From Acidobacteriaceae bacterium (GTDB lineage: Bacteria; Acidobacteriota; Terriglobia; Terriglobales; Acidobacteriaceae): a stretch of DNA of 64,000 nucleotides. The notes under the pieces are model-generated. The model was not told where the DNA came from. It did not search any database and saw nothing but the letters and a program-made list of their open reading frames with translations. Positions 44,654 through 54,283 of this stretch are shown here, piece by piece; the first letter of the stretch is position 1, and each line of letters opens with the position of its first letter. The stretch is from positions 2,728,001 to 2,792,000 of the forward strand of contig JAPWKE010000003.1 in the NCBI GenBank assembly GCA_028283655.1, written 5' to 3'. The translations under genes were made by a program, and so were the position numbers.

Positions 44654-47113
44654 CTAAGGGATTGACGTAATAATGTACGTATCCCCCGCAGTTGTATCTA
44701 TGCTGATGTTTTCTTCATCAATACGATGAACAGAGATGGCTTCCCCGCCTGGCGACAAAACTTTGGCCAGCGCAATTTTGGGGTAGCGCATTTTGAGCAG
44801 CCCTCCTACCTTGGAAAGCACCTCAAAACGCTTGGCATGGCCATTCTCCCAATCAGCAGAAACCTCGAACGCCCCGCGTGCGAGCAGCCCTCGGTAGCTT
44901 CCGTTAGGCCACGCATGTGGAAGCGCAGGCAAAGGAACAACAACTTCCTCGTTGCTTTGCAGCAACAACTCTGCAACACCAGCAGTTACACCTAAATTCG
45001 CATCAATCTGGAACACTTTTTTCTTAAAAGAGTCAGGGTGGTTGTTCCAAAGGTTATACATCGCGTGGTGTGAGAGCCAATACTCGTAGAACTCGTAAGC
45101 CCTATCCCCGTCACCTGTACGGGCCCATGTCGCAAGCCGCTGAGCATCTGCCCAACCAGGAATTCCATTACCGATTCCTCTTCCATTTAAAGAGACTTTT
45201 GCTGCATTCAGCCAGGCTGGCGTACTCGAGTTAATCAACTGGCCAGGATAGAGCCCAAGCAGTTGAGACATATGACGATGCTTGGGATCTCCAATGGATC
45301 CATACGTTGTTTCCTCGCGATACTCTTTGATTTGTCCTGAGTCGCCAATAAGGATAGGGTCAAGCCGTGGCAGATCAAATTTTAGCTGCGGAATTAAAGG
45401 GTCTTGAATGCCGAGAACGCGGGCAGCCTCGATCGTATCCCGAAAGTTTTCATAGATCATCTGCTGGTCGAACGTTGTGCCGATTGATTGCAAGTTACTC
45501 GCATTTTCCGGTGAAGACGAAGGGTTCGCCAACAACTTACCATCCACATCCTGTACAAAACGAGAGAGGAAATTTGTCTGCCCACGCATTGCTGGATAGA
45601 CGACGTTTTGCAGAAGCTTTTTATTGCGTGTGAAGTCGTAGTCGTCCCAGAACAGCATCGCAGTCCATGGTCCAGTACCAAAGCCCGAGTGCGACGTTTT
45701 TCCACTTGGTTCAAGCGGGCGCATTCCGTTCCCCAGAGCCCAGCCATTGTCTCCATCGCGAGCAAGACCTGCAGGGTGATACTCCTTCAAGTACTTCGTT
45801 GCGAGAGCCTGATGATAAGGAAGATAAGCACGATAAAAATCGATGTAGCTATCGAATAGTTCGGGCAAATTAGTATTAAACGCAAGCCAATAGTTCATCT
45901 GCTCGTTGACATTGTGCCAATAGCCGGCAGTCCACGGCGGATCCTGGTAGACATTCCAGACACCCTGCAGATTCGGTGGAAGAGTGCCAGCCCGCGAGGA
46001 AGAGATCAAGAGATAACGTCCATACTGAAAGGCCAGTTCGTCCAGATATTTACTGGCTTTACCCGCTCGAGAATCTTCGATCAGTTCATTTGTGCTGAGG
46101 CCAGAGGCCTCAGTATCAAGGCTGAAATCGACACGGCCATAGAGCCTTCCATAGTCCTTTTCGTGCCTCTCCAGCAACTCGTCATAGCTATGCTCGCTAG
46201 CGGAGGCGATGATCTCGCTAACTTTACGATGAGGAACAGGAAACCCCTTGAGCTTAGCCAATCGGTTTTCTTCAGAGAAAACCTGTGGGTTTGCAATTGG
46301 ATAGTTCGTCCCCACGGCAACAAGGATTACCGCGCGGTTAGCTCCTTTAACACTGATGGATGCGGCACTTCCGTCTGAACTATTTTCCGCCTTCAAGGTC
46401 CCGCCTTGGGGTATTACCTTGAACTGCCCTTCAAACTTGATGCCGTAGTACTCCATCGTGCCCGACAGGATAATCGTGTTTCCATCTGCTCTTACAGTGC
46501 CGTGCTTTCCGCGGTTATCACCCCTTACTTTACGAAAGTCAGCAATGTACGGAATGGTTGGTCTAAGCGTAAAATCCAGTGCCCCTTCTTTTGAAGCGGA
46601 TAAGCGGACGACAAGCACCTTGTCTGGATAGCTTGTGAAGTAATCTCTCTCATAATGAACGCCGCTGTTTTCGTAACGAACATGCGCAACGGCGCTGTTT
46701 AGCACCAGATCTCGTGAATAGCCCTTTGGAGCTGTTTGCGGAAAATCTAGAAACACTTCAGCAAAATTGTTTAGTCCACCGATCTTGTCTGCTGGAGAGT
46801 CCACCAGGCTGTTTTCCGTGATCTGTAAGCGGTCTTGCTGAACACCGCCAAACAGGTTGACTCCCATATATCCATTGCCCAGCGGTAGCGACTGACTGAC
46901 CCACCCGTCATTATCATTTGCCGCAGGCTTGTCATACCAGAGTCGGAGGGGGACCTCGGCATCAGAGCCTCTATTTAATGATTTTGAAGCTGCGCTCTTT
47001 GCCAACCGTGCCTTGCTCGATCCAGCACCAGAAGATCCTGCGCAAGCGGACCATGCACAATTAGCTTGCGAAGCAAGTAGACCAACAGCAAGCATTGAAA
47101 CAACTAATCGCAT
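44654..47113 (-). CDS. Alpha-L-fucosidase, GH95 family
   Basis: An 819-aa secreted enzyme. Start ATG 47113 is chosen for AGGAG 10 nt upstream and the signal peptide it creates (MRLVVSMLAVGLLASQANCA). The N-terminal beta domain begins LRLWYDKPA and contains SLPLGNGYMGVNLFGG. The (alpha/alpha)6 barrel holds NLQGVWN, WHNVNEQMNYW (N401, N403), PSSSPENAS (E536) and FQIDANLGVTAGVAELLLQS (D704). These correspond to the Asn pair, general acid and Asp known from the bifidobacterial GH95 1,2-alpha-fucosidase. Some GH95 members act on L-galactose, so the exact sugar is not proven. It follows the 47174 gene by 60 nt in an operon. Confidence 0.92.
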   Translation of the reverse strand: MRLVVSMLAVGLLASQANCAWSACAGSSGAGSSKARLAKSAASKSLNRGSDAEVPLRLWYDKPAANDNDGWVSQSLPLGNGYMGVNLFGGVQQDRLQITENSLVDSPADKIGGLNNFAEVFLDFPQTAPKGYSRDLVLNSAVAHVRYENSGVHYERDYFTSYPDKVLVVRLSASKEGALDFTLRPTIPYIADFRKVRGDNRGKHGTVRADGNTIILSGTMEYYGIKFEGQFKVIPQGGTLKAENSSDGSAASISVKGANRAVILVAVGTNYPIANPQVFSEENRLAKLKGFPVPHRKVSEIIASASEHSYDELLERHEKDYGRLYGRVDFSLDTEASGLSTNELIEDSRAGKASKYLDELAFQYGRYLLISSSRAGTLPPNLQGVWNVYQDPPWTAGYWHNVNEQMNYWLAFNTNLPELFDSYIDFYRAYLPYHQALATKYLKEYHPAGLARDGDNGWALGNGMRPLEPSGKTSHSGFGTGPWTAMLFWDDYDFTRNKKLLQNVVYPAMRGQTNFLSRFVQDVDGKLLANPSSSPENASNLQSIGTTFDQQMIYENFRDTIEAARVLGIQDPLIPQLKFDLPRLDPILIGDSGQIKEYREETTYGSIGDPKHRHMSQLLGLYPGQLINSSTPAWLNAAKVSLNGRGIGNGIPGWADAQRLATWARTGDGDRAYEFYEYWLSHHAMYNLWNNHPDSFKKKVFQIDANLGVTAGVAELLLQSNEEVVVPLPALPHAWPNGSYRGLLARGAFEVSADWENGHAKRFEVLSKVGGLLKMRYPKIALAKVLSPGGEAISVHRIDEENISIDTTAGDTYIITSIP

Positions 47114-47173
47114 TAGTGAGCATCTCCTGGCTGTTTGTAGCATTCATTCGGTGTCTTAGGCCCCACATTGGCG

Positions 47174-48547
47174 CTAAAGCCAGATACTTCGCCCCAGCGG
47201 CACATAGCTATACCAATGGAGCCATACACTGTCATCTTCCTGTGTAGCGGTGAACGTAACCGCTTCCTTCTGCACCACAGAAGCGGTCGCTGTCGGCGCA
47301 ACTCGGATGGAGTAGAGCTGTGATGTTGAAGTCGTTGTGCAGCTATTTATCTGCATTTGCACACCTGTCACTGTCGAAGGGGCCAGAACGCATAGGTTAC
47401 TGGCATCCCCAATGAAGGTGTAATACCCCGCACCACCAGAAACTACATGCCAGGTTTGTGAAGCATCTGGCGTTGTGGAGCTTGCTTCATCCAGCTCAAG
47501 TCCGGCCCCTACCACCGTACTGCCGCTAGCCACGCTCAGGTAGAGCGTAGGCTCGCTTACATTCACAAGGTAATACGTGTCCAGTGTGGTCCGCTGCAAC
47601 TGCCACTGCTGTGCGGGCGTCGCTGTCGTTGCACAAGTCGCCTGCGTCACAACGGAGCCCTGGGCCGCAGCACAAAGACCATTGTGCTCATTTTTGATAG
47701 CGAATACTTGCGTAGTATCTATAGGCGTGGAAAGTACTGCAAGCAAATCCACATACCAGGAATCCGTACTACTGATGCTCGTGCCATTTGAGGCATATTG
47801 AGTCCAAAGAATTGCACCATTTACTGAACCAATAAGGTCGCTTAGCTCTGCACTCCAATCAGATTCAGCCACTAGACCTGAGCTGAACACAGCTCCAACA
47901 TACGGAGAGATAAACGGATAGATGGGCAAGGTAGAACTAATTGCCCGATCATTGGTGACAGCCTCCTCCATGTAGGTATTCCACGTAGTGTGGTCAGCCC
48001 ACCTCTGATAGAGGGTTGGAGCAAACACGTCAAATCCGCCAGACGCATACAAGGCTGCTCTAGTTGATTGGTATGTAGTGGAGTAATCGTAGTCATACAA
48101 GCCAACCTTTGCACTGGGGTAAGCATTATGAACCCATGAAGCAAACTGGAGCAAAGCCGCCTTGTCGAGATTTGCCTGTGCCTGTGACGTTGCTTTGTCT
48201 ACAACAAGGTTTTCGAAGTCGAGAACAATAAGGAACGAGTTGCCCAAGCCACCTTCAGCCGTGCTCGACGTGTCCGTTAGGTACGCCGCTACCTGCGCAA
48301 GGAACGTTGCTTGATCCGGAAGATTCGTACAGGCGGTTGCCGAGCAACTCATACTCCACTCGTCGTAGACGGTAGTAGCTCTCATCGCGCCATCGGTATC
48401 GAGCAGCCTGCGGTTTGCAAATTGAGTTTGATTGAAGAATACGAAGGGCTTGGGAAGCGTGGTTGCCCCGGCCTGAAGTGACGCAAAAACCAAAAACGCG
48501 ACAAATATTGAATCCAACAGAATGCAAGTGCGATAACGAAGGCTCAT
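47174..48547 (-). CDS. Secreted protein with D-x-E barrel-like domain and ricin-type C-terminus (paralogue B), unknown function
   Basis: A 457-aa exported protein, paralogue of the protein at 38916. ATG 48547 follows AGAGGT and opens a signal peptide (about 1-28). Shared blocks are FVFFNQTQF, MRATTVYDEWS, LIVLDFENLV (D110, E112), AKVGLYDYDYS, VFAPTLYQRW, LPIYPFISPYVGAV, WSAELSDL and AILWTQ. A ricin-like region with QQWQLQR and SQTWHVV repeats follows at about 280-420. Both copies keep the D-x-E, the YDYD block and the FAPTxYQRW block, so these are likely active-site elements. The gene sits directly upstream of GH95, which suggests a glycan-active enzyme (inference). Confidence 0.7.
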   Translation of the reverse strand: MSLRYRTCILLDSIFVAFLVFASLQAGATTLPKPFVFFNQTQFANRRLLDTDGAMRATTVYDEWSMSCSATACTNLPDQATFLAQVAAYLTDTSSTAEGGLGNSFLIVLDFENLVVDKATSQAQANLDKAALLQFASWVHNAYPSAKVGLYDYDYSTTYQSTRAALYASGGFDVFAPTLYQRWADHTTWNTYMEEAVTNDRAISSTLPIYPFISPYVGAVFSSGLVAESDWSAELSDLIGSVNGAILWTQYASNGTSISSTDSWYVDLLAVLSTPIDTTQVFAIKNEHNGLCAAAQGSVVTQATCATTATPAQQWQLQRTTLDTYYLVNVSEPTLYLSVASGSTVVGAGLELDEASSTTPDASQTWHVVSGGAGYYTFIGDASNLCVLAPSTVTGVQMQINSCTTTSTSQLYSIRVAPTATASVVQKEAVTFTATQEDDSVWLHWYSYVPLGRSIWL

Positions 48548-48664
48548 GAAAGACCTCTTTCGAAATACAAGCTGATGGAACGTTGGGTTTTGAGTCACTA
48601 CTTATGAGCAATGGCTCGTTGAGAACGTGCGCTGTGCGACATAACAATCAGACCTGAAACCGGG

Positions 48665-50107
48665 TTAGGTCTTTTTGAATACGATCCTGCTAGCGCAGCC
48701 TGCTGGAAGATCAATGCTGTTGGAGTTGAGCTTCCGATCCTCTTGATGGATCACCGCGGAATCCAATGCAAGCGAGCTAAGGATGTGTGCTTGATCTGCA
48801 CGAAATCCAGAACCAACATTGAGAACAAGCTGCACTGGTTCTCGAGACATATTGAATTGCAATACTTCCAGACCTGTGACTGTTTGCACTCCATAAGCTC
48901 GGATTCGAGGGTCCGTGCAAGCCGTTTCCAGCAGGGTGCAACCTGCTGCATGTGCCGCCATTGCCATGCCTTGAAAAATTGGCCGAACAGTGTAACCAAG
49001 AGCAGACGTACCAGCTATCGGGGTGTAATAAGAATCGTCCGCACCCTTCTTTGCGGAACTGTCACCTGGCAACACTCCTCCAAGCGAAGCTTTAATTTCC
49101 TTCGAGCTGCCGCCATGAAAGTTGACCCCGGAGAAGCCTTCAGAAATCAGCTTGAGGGTTAGATCCCCGCCCCATAGCGTCGAAGCAAATGTATCGCTAA
49201 CTCCCGGCTGTCCACCCTGATAACAGGAATTAACTTCTGTCATTCGGTAAGGAAGGCGTGTACGCGTCCCGGCAGTTTTCATCACGTCGATTTCTTTTTC
49301 AACCTTTAGATTATGCAAAAGGTGATCGATGTCAGACGCCGGAATTCCAGGAGGGCCCTCGGCATAAAAATGGTCTGTCAACTCTACCAAGGATTTTCCA
49401 AATCCACTTGAAAACTTCTCGGCAAACGGATAAACCCAGGCAGGATCAGCAGCCATATCAGGGCCTCCCAGCTTCGCATGGGGAAGGCGAGCGAGAATGG
49501 CTTTCGCAAAATCCGACCATTGCTCCATGAAAATTTCCGGCCCCCAGGATGCAGGGCGAAGCTGATAGCGAACATAGTTATTCGCCTCATTTCCGATTTG
49601 CAGGTACTTCAGACGCGGACCAAGAATCCGGGATACTACTTCAGCTTCTTCCGCTGCTCGCTCCGGGGTGCCCAGCCCAAGGTTCAGCCCATAGATGCAG
49701 CTCCATCCCGTTTTTTCCAGGAACGCGCGCAAATGATGAAGTGCCTTCGGGGTGATAGCGGTCAAAGACTTTGGCTGCGTAGGCAATGGAGAATAGGCCG
49801 GCGGTCGCACACCCTCAGAGGAGGCAAAGTACGTAAACTCACTGGTATTACCACCAAGGCGGAGTACTCCGCTCGGCGAAAGAGTTTGAAACACGTGAAT
49901 CAGCTCTTTGTTTTTTGCAGAGAAAAAATATGGATCGCCCAACTGGGTTATTTCATAACTCAGACCTATCATGTCGCGCGGAATGGTCGCAATAGCTTTG
50001 TTTGGATCGACTGTAATTTTTACAGTATTGCGGCTCTGTGCTCGAAGCGCAGACCGAAATAACGCGACGAACGCGGAAGATCTATAGATAAAACGGCGAC
50101 GATTCAT
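48665..50107 (-). CDS. GH79 glycosidase (beta-glucuronidase/heparanase-like)
   Basis: A 480-aa protein with an N-terminal export signal containing consecutive arginines (MNRRRFIYRSSAF), possibly Tat-dependent. The (beta/alpha)8 domain carries the acid/base in LQIGNEANNY (E174) and the nucleophile in RMTEVNSCYQGG (E291). Their spacing and numbering are close to the characterised Acidobacterium capsulatum GH79 enzyme (E173, E287). LRLGGNTSEFTYF and GVNFHGGSS are further family segments. The C-terminal beta-sandwich begins near 390. The enzyme would remove glucuronic acid (or 4-O-methyl-glucuronic acid) from glycans. ATG 50107 follows AAGGGGA. It lies between a TonB receptor and the D-x-E/GH95 genes on the same strand. 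Confidence 0.88.
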   Translation of the reverse strand: MNRRRFIYRSSAFVALFRSALRAQSRNTVKITVDPNKAIATIPRDMIGLSYEITQLGDPYFFSAKNKELIHVFQTLSPSGVLRLGGNTSEFTYFASSEGVRPPAYSPLPTQPKSLTAITPKALHHLRAFLEKTGWSCIYGLNLGLGTPERAAEEAEVVSRILGPRLKYLQIGNEANNYVRYQLRPASWGPEIFMEQWSDFAKAILARLPHAKLGGPDMAADPAWVYPFAEKFSSGFGKSLVELTDHFYAEGPPGIPASDIDHLLHNLKVEKEIDVMKTAGTRTRLPYRMTEVNSCYQGGQPGVSDTFASTLWGGDLTLKLISEGFSGVNFHGGSSKEIKASLGGVLPGDSSAKKGADDSYYTPIAGTSALGYTVRPIFQGMAMAAHAAGCTLLETACTDPRIRAYGVQTVTGLEVLQFNMSREPVQLVLNVGSGFRADQAHILSSLALDSAVIHQEDRKLNSNSIDLPAGCASRIVFKKT

Positions 50108-50194
50108 AGTGTTCCCCTTTTCGAGGCAGTTACAGGACGGCAGGATTACAAGTAACGTATTGACTTAGATCTTTGATCTGATCCGACAAGTTCG

Positions 50195-50236
50195 TGTGGC
50201 GAAGAGGATTTCTATGGGCTAATACTCTTCGCCACA
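50195..50236 (-). repeat. Stem-loop between the TonB receptor and GH79 genes
   Basis: Perfect 12-nt arms (50195-50206 and 50225-50236) around an 18-nt loop, about 20 nt after the receptor stop codon on the minus strand. No T-run follows, so transcription may continue into GH79 with reduced efficiency. Confidence 0.5.
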
Positions 50237-50256
50237 ATGCGCACGACTCGTGTTTG

Positions 50257-53200
50257 TTAGAACTTCAACGTAAGAGCTAACTGGAGATGACGTTCGGTCG
50301 TAGACGTCCCCGAAGAGCTGATCGCCCCGAAGCTGGAGTTGCTGATATTTGACTCCACTGCCGCCCAGCTAACGCCGTTGAAGACGTTATACGCATCGAC
50401 TCGAAAACCGAGAACAACGCTTCCAGGAAGAGCGAAGTCCTTATTCATTGCAGCATTAAAGTTGTGATAGCCAGGATCGCGGAGAACACCGACATGCGAC
50501 GTTCCGAAACCCGTTGAGAGCTCTTCACCAAAGGCTGCTACGCCATTATCATTCTTCGTGTAAATGACGTTGCTACTTGCCTTCTGGTTCATAGTGGGGT
50601 TCGCAGGAGAGGCAACTGTACTGTAGACCGCAGAGGTATTTGTAGTCTTATTTACAGCGGTATACCCAGCAGAAGGATCCGTTCCCAGCCAGTGAGCATA
50701 CGACCGATTGACAATTTTCAGTGGCCGGTACTGGTTTGCACGAATAGGATTTGCGCTTGCTCCGTTGACCTTGTAATACGTGGTCGAATAAACCGACTGA
50801 GCAAAGCCTGTGTGATAGTTTCCCGTCATCGAGGTATTCCATCCACCGAGAAGAGCTTCCTCCAGACGGTTCCAGTGGCTTCCAATCAACTCGCCGCGAC
50901 CGAACGGAAGCTTATAGGTAACGGCGAACGAAAGAAGATGGCGCGCATCGAAATAGGATGGGCCATAGTCGCCAGCAAGGTTCGTGCTGTCCTGCGGATA
51001 AGCATAGGTAGAGCCGAGCACACCACCTGAGCCATAGTAGCCACTGCTGTCCGTCATGGATTTGCTGAACGTGTAATTGAACAGATAGAAAATGTTGTGC
51101 GTTGTATTTTTGCGCAGGGTAACCTGCAGTGCGTTGTAGTTCATCACGCCTTCTGATTGCGTGTACTGAACATTATGATTTGCCAGAGCTGGAAGCTTGG
51201 TCGCCAAAGGAGAGTTGCAAGGCGTAGAGGTGGCCGAAGTGGCGAGGATAGAGCATGGTGCCTGATTCAGACCAATCAAGTTCGCCAGGTGGTCACCATC
51301 CTGTCCGACATACCCTGCCTGCAGTGCAAGCGTGTTCGATATCTGATACGCAAGTATCAGGTCGAACTGCTGAACCAGAGCAGGCTTCAAATGAACATCC
51401 CACCCAAGAAGATTCGAGTTGAGCGTCGCAGGGGTAACAGCAGTCAGAGCCGGGTAGCCTATGCTCATCTGCTCAGGCGTAGTTACAGCAGTACCTGCGG
51501 CACTATAGATAAAGAACGGGTTCTGTGTAAGCCGTTGGCCTGCTCCCATTCCTTCCATATAGTTGGTGATACCGTAACCGGCGCGAATAACCAGGCGATT
51601 GCTGCTGCCAGGCGTATACGCAAAACCAACCCGAGGCATAAAGCCTAGCCAGTACGAATTGTAGAGTGCACGGCTCGCACCGTTCACACCCGCAAAGGTG
51701 ATGGCACCAGTTGAAGGGTCCGTATTGCTTTGGCGGTTATTCACTTCGTACATCGGCTGGTCGTACTCCCAGCGAACGCCAAGGTTGAAGGTAAGATTGG
51801 GAAGCGCCTTATAGTCATCCTGGAAGTAGATAGCCGGGCGCCATTGCCGTGCACCCCAACGGCCGGAGCTGCTTCCTACGCTAAAAGCACTGGCTTTATC
51901 TTCAAGGAAATCCGCCCATGCACTACCAGTCGAAATACTGCTATTCGTGGTGCTGCCAGTGAACGTCCAGGAGCCTAGCGGACCAATATTTCCGGAGTAA
52001 TAACGGTTTTCCTGATAACGAACCGCCTGCGCACCAAATTTAATGGAGTTACGGCCGTGGAACCAGCTGATTTTATCTCCATAGGTAAAGGCATTCGTCA
52101 TGCCGTCCGTTGCTCGTCCTCCGTTGGAAGGACCAAAACTACCAACGGCAGGCCCGGTACCAGAGAAAGTGACCGTGGGAACACCTGGAAATACTTGAGT
52201 CGGCCCCGGGATTCCGAGATTCTGCAACCCCGTCGTTCCAATCAACCCTGTAATGTCCACAGGATAGTTCGTATAACGTGACCGGCTATAACCCACACGA
52301 GCTTCATTCAGCAGGTTCGGAGAGATAGTATGCGTCCAGTTCACGACAAATCCGATATATGGATAATCGCCGCTAAGCGGTGTATCGACGGGCATTGCGA
52401 CAGCGGTCGTCTTCGTTGAGTTCTGCACTCTTGTAAAGCGACCAGAGATCATATCCGACTCGCGAAGACGCCAGTCGAGCTTCACATCGCCCTGATTAAT
52501 CAGCGTTCCGTTTCTGGTAAAACCTTCGTAGTTAGCACCTGAAGAGTTACGGACGCAACCAGTACCAACGGCCTGCCCAGGATTGTACTGATTGCAAACG
52601 GGGTACCACGTCGGATGCTGCAACAGGTATTCAGCCGCAGGGTTGCTGATCGGTACGGTAGTGTTCAAATACGGGTCGTAGGCCGTGCCCGTGCCCTTCA
52701 GCCCAGCCTGACCGGTCTCGTCATGCGCAGGATTATTCAAATACGCAGGGTCTGGCTGAGTGCTCAGATTCACGCCCGTCTGATGCTGCCGCACTCCACG
52801 GTAATCGACGAAGAAGAAGAGCTTGTTTTTCATCAGCGGTCCGCCCAACGTGCCGCCAAAGTAGGTGCGGTTCAGCGGCTGCCGAGGAGTGATCGTAGCC
52901 GTATGCTTCTGAAGCCAGGAGTTCGCATTGAGTAGCGTGTTCTGCATCTGGAAGAACGCGCTGCCATGGAATTGGTTGGTTCCGCTCTTGGTCGTCATCA
53001 CCACCTGCCCGCCGTTCGCATTGCCATACTCAGCGGTGTTGTTTCCGGTGATCATCTGGTACTCCTGCAGCGAATTTCGCGACGGAGTGTAGGCCATCCA
53101 GTTGTCGATGGCGTCGTTAATATCGAGACCATCCAGGGTGAAGTTGTTGGACTGCTCGCGGTTGCCGTTCACATTGAAGCTCTGGTTCGAAAAACCCGTC

Positions 53201-53739
53201 GAGTGATAGATATTGTCGTAAGCGCCGGGGTTCGGCTGAATCGCGCCCGGAGTCAGCAACCCAAGCGTCATAATGTTGTCCGCCACCAGCGGCAGCTTGG
53301 AGATTTCGGTACTCCCAAGCGTCGTGCTGAGCGTTGCATCCTGCGTGTTCAGAATGGGTGCGGCAGAGCTAACGACAACTGTTGTGCTCGCCTCTCCAAC
53401 GACCAGCTGAATATTGTAGTGAGCAGTCTGGGCACTCTCGAGAGCAAACTGCGGAACCGTGCTCTTTCCGTAGCCCTGCCCCGTAATGGCAAGCGTGTAG
53501 GGCCCTGGCGGAAGTGACGCCAGGTTATAGATGCCACTCTTGTTCGTCTTGGTCGGAAACGTCAGACCTGTCGCAGTATTACGCGCGACCACGGAGGCAC
53601 CCACCACAAGGGCGCCGGACGAGTCGGTCACCACTCCTGTAACGCCGGAGGTAACGTTCTGTGCCAGCGCACCCAACGTTAACAGGCTGATCAATAAGAC
53701 GCACAAAGCTAAATCGGAAAGACAGCGTTTTGCCCACAT
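50257..53739 (-). CDS. TonB-dependent receptor, Oar-like, of the GH95/GH79 locus
   Basis: A 1160-aa receptor. I prefer ATG 53739 because GGAGG (53753-53749) is 9 nt upstream, while ATG 53748 would touch the Shine-Dalgarno. Signal peptide about 1-26 (LALCVLLISLLTLGALA). CarboxypepD_reg domain about 28-115 (SGVTGVVTDSSGALVVGASVVARN), plug (AAPILNTQDATLSTTLGSTEI, NFTLDGLDINDAIDNWMAYTPS, NNTAEYGNANGGQVVMTTKSG) and barrel ending in LQLALTLKF with a terminal Phe. It heads a minus-strand series with GH79, the D-x-E protein, GH95 and the NHL exoprotein. Uptake of a fucose- and glucuronate-containing oligosaccharide is the contextual guess. Confidence 0.93.
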   Translation of the reverse strand: MWAKRCLSDLALCVLLISLLTLGALAQNVTSGVTGVVTDSSGALVVGASVVARNTATGLTFPTKTNKSGIYNLASLPPGPYTLAITGQGYGKSTVPQFALESAQTAHYNIQLVVGEASTTVVVSSAAPILNTQDATLSTTLGSTEISKLPLVADNIMTLGLLTPGAIQPNPGAYDNIYHSTGFSNQSFNVNGNREQSNNFTLDGLDINDAIDNWMAYTPSRNSLQEYQMITGNNTAEYGNANGGQVVMTTKSGTNQFHGSAFFQMQNTLLNANSWLQKHTATITPRQPLNRTYFGGTLGGPLMKNKLFFFVDYRGVRQHQTGVNLSTQPDPAYLNNPAHDETGQAGLKGTGTAYDPYLNTTVPISNPAAEYLLQHPTWYPVCNQYNPGQAVGTGCVRNSSGANYEGFTRNGTLINQGDVKLDWRLRESDMISGRFTRVQNSTKTTAVAMPVDTPLSGDYPYIGFVVNWTHTISPNLLNEARVGYSRSRYTNYPVDITGLIGTTGLQNLGIPGPTQVFPGVPTVTFSGTGPAVGSFGPSNGGRATDGMTNAFTYGDKISWFHGRNSIKFGAQAVRYQENRYYSGNIGPLGSWTFTGSTTNSSISTGSAWADFLEDKASAFSVGSSSGRWGARQWRPAIYFQDDYKALPNLTFNLGVRWEYDQPMYEVNNRQSNTDPSTGAITFAGVNGASRALYNSYWLGFMPRVGFAYTPGSSNRLVIRAGYGITNYMEGMGAGQRLTQNPFFIYSAAGTAVTTPEQMSIGYPALTAVTPATLNSNLLGWDVHLKPALVQQFDLILAYQISNTLALQAGYVGQDGDHLANLIGLNQAPCSILATSATSTPCNSPLATKLPALANHNVQYTQSEGVMNYNALQVTLRKNTTHNIFYLFNYTFSKSMTDSSGYYGSGGVLGSTYAYPQDSTNLAGDYGPSYFDARHLLSFAVTYKLPFGRGELIGSHWNRLEEALLGGWNTSMTGNYHTGFAQSVYSTTYYKVNGASANPIRANQYRPLKIVNRSYAHWLGTDPSAGYTAVNKTTNTSAVYSTVASPANPTMNQKASSNVIYTKNDNGVAAFGEELSTGFGTSHVGVLRDPGYHNFNAAMNKDFALPGSVVLGFRVDAYNVFNGVSWAAVESNISNSSFGAISSSGTSTTERHLQLALTLKF

Positions 53740-53753
53740 CCTGAACATCCTCC

Positions 53754-54283
53754 GAGTGAACTCCCCCTCTTCGCCTTGCCGTACAAGAACCTTCGGGCCT
53801 TGTCGGAGCAGAGTCTTTGCTTATTTGCGGGTGTAACCGAAAGGAGCGAAGAACGCGTTCAAAGTATTCAGGGGTGAATTCACTGTGTTTTATTGAAAAT
53901 GTCATCACCGGAGAATACCCACAAGTTTGATAACGTATTGTTTACCTATCTACTCATTCCAGAAGACTTACGTGGAACGTTTAGAACAATCCCCTCGCTG
54001 CTGAGGAGCGCGAATGCTCCACATGGCTCCTGCCCACGAAGGAGATCAACCAGCGACAGCGATCAACTGTCATTTCCAGGAACTCATCCGGCACCTGCGA
54101 GACGCGACAAAGCGAAGCGGCCCCACCCACTTCGTAAAAGTCATATTGCGATTCGCGCGGGGCAGGATGTATACATTACCTATCTACCAGGGAGAAATTC
54201 TTAGGCCGCTCAAACCGTGAAAGGTTCGAGCGCTGTCACCTTCGCGATCCACTCCCAAGGCGCGATGCAGGCAAACGAACGTC
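53754..54283. other. Intergenic region between TonB receptor and the frameshifted 54284 gene
   Basis: About 530 bases without a convincing gene. It contains palindrome GTGAATTCAC (53874-53883), TAACGTATTG (53931-53940, the same 10-mer as at 50153-50162 upstream of GH79) and AAGACTTACGT (53963-53973, the same 11-mer as at 27033-27043 upstream of the paralogue of the next gene). These shared words may be regulatory sites. Confidence 0.4.

Noticed and set aside
47114-47143. ATG 47143 as start of GH95
   Set aside because: No Shine-Dalgarno, and it would put ten polar residues before the signal peptide. ATG 47113 has AGGAG upstream.
53893-54204. Possible 103-codon gene in the intergenic region
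   Set aside because: No Shine-Dalgarno, no domain and Arg/Pro/Ser-rich composition. Overlapping frames look equally plausible.
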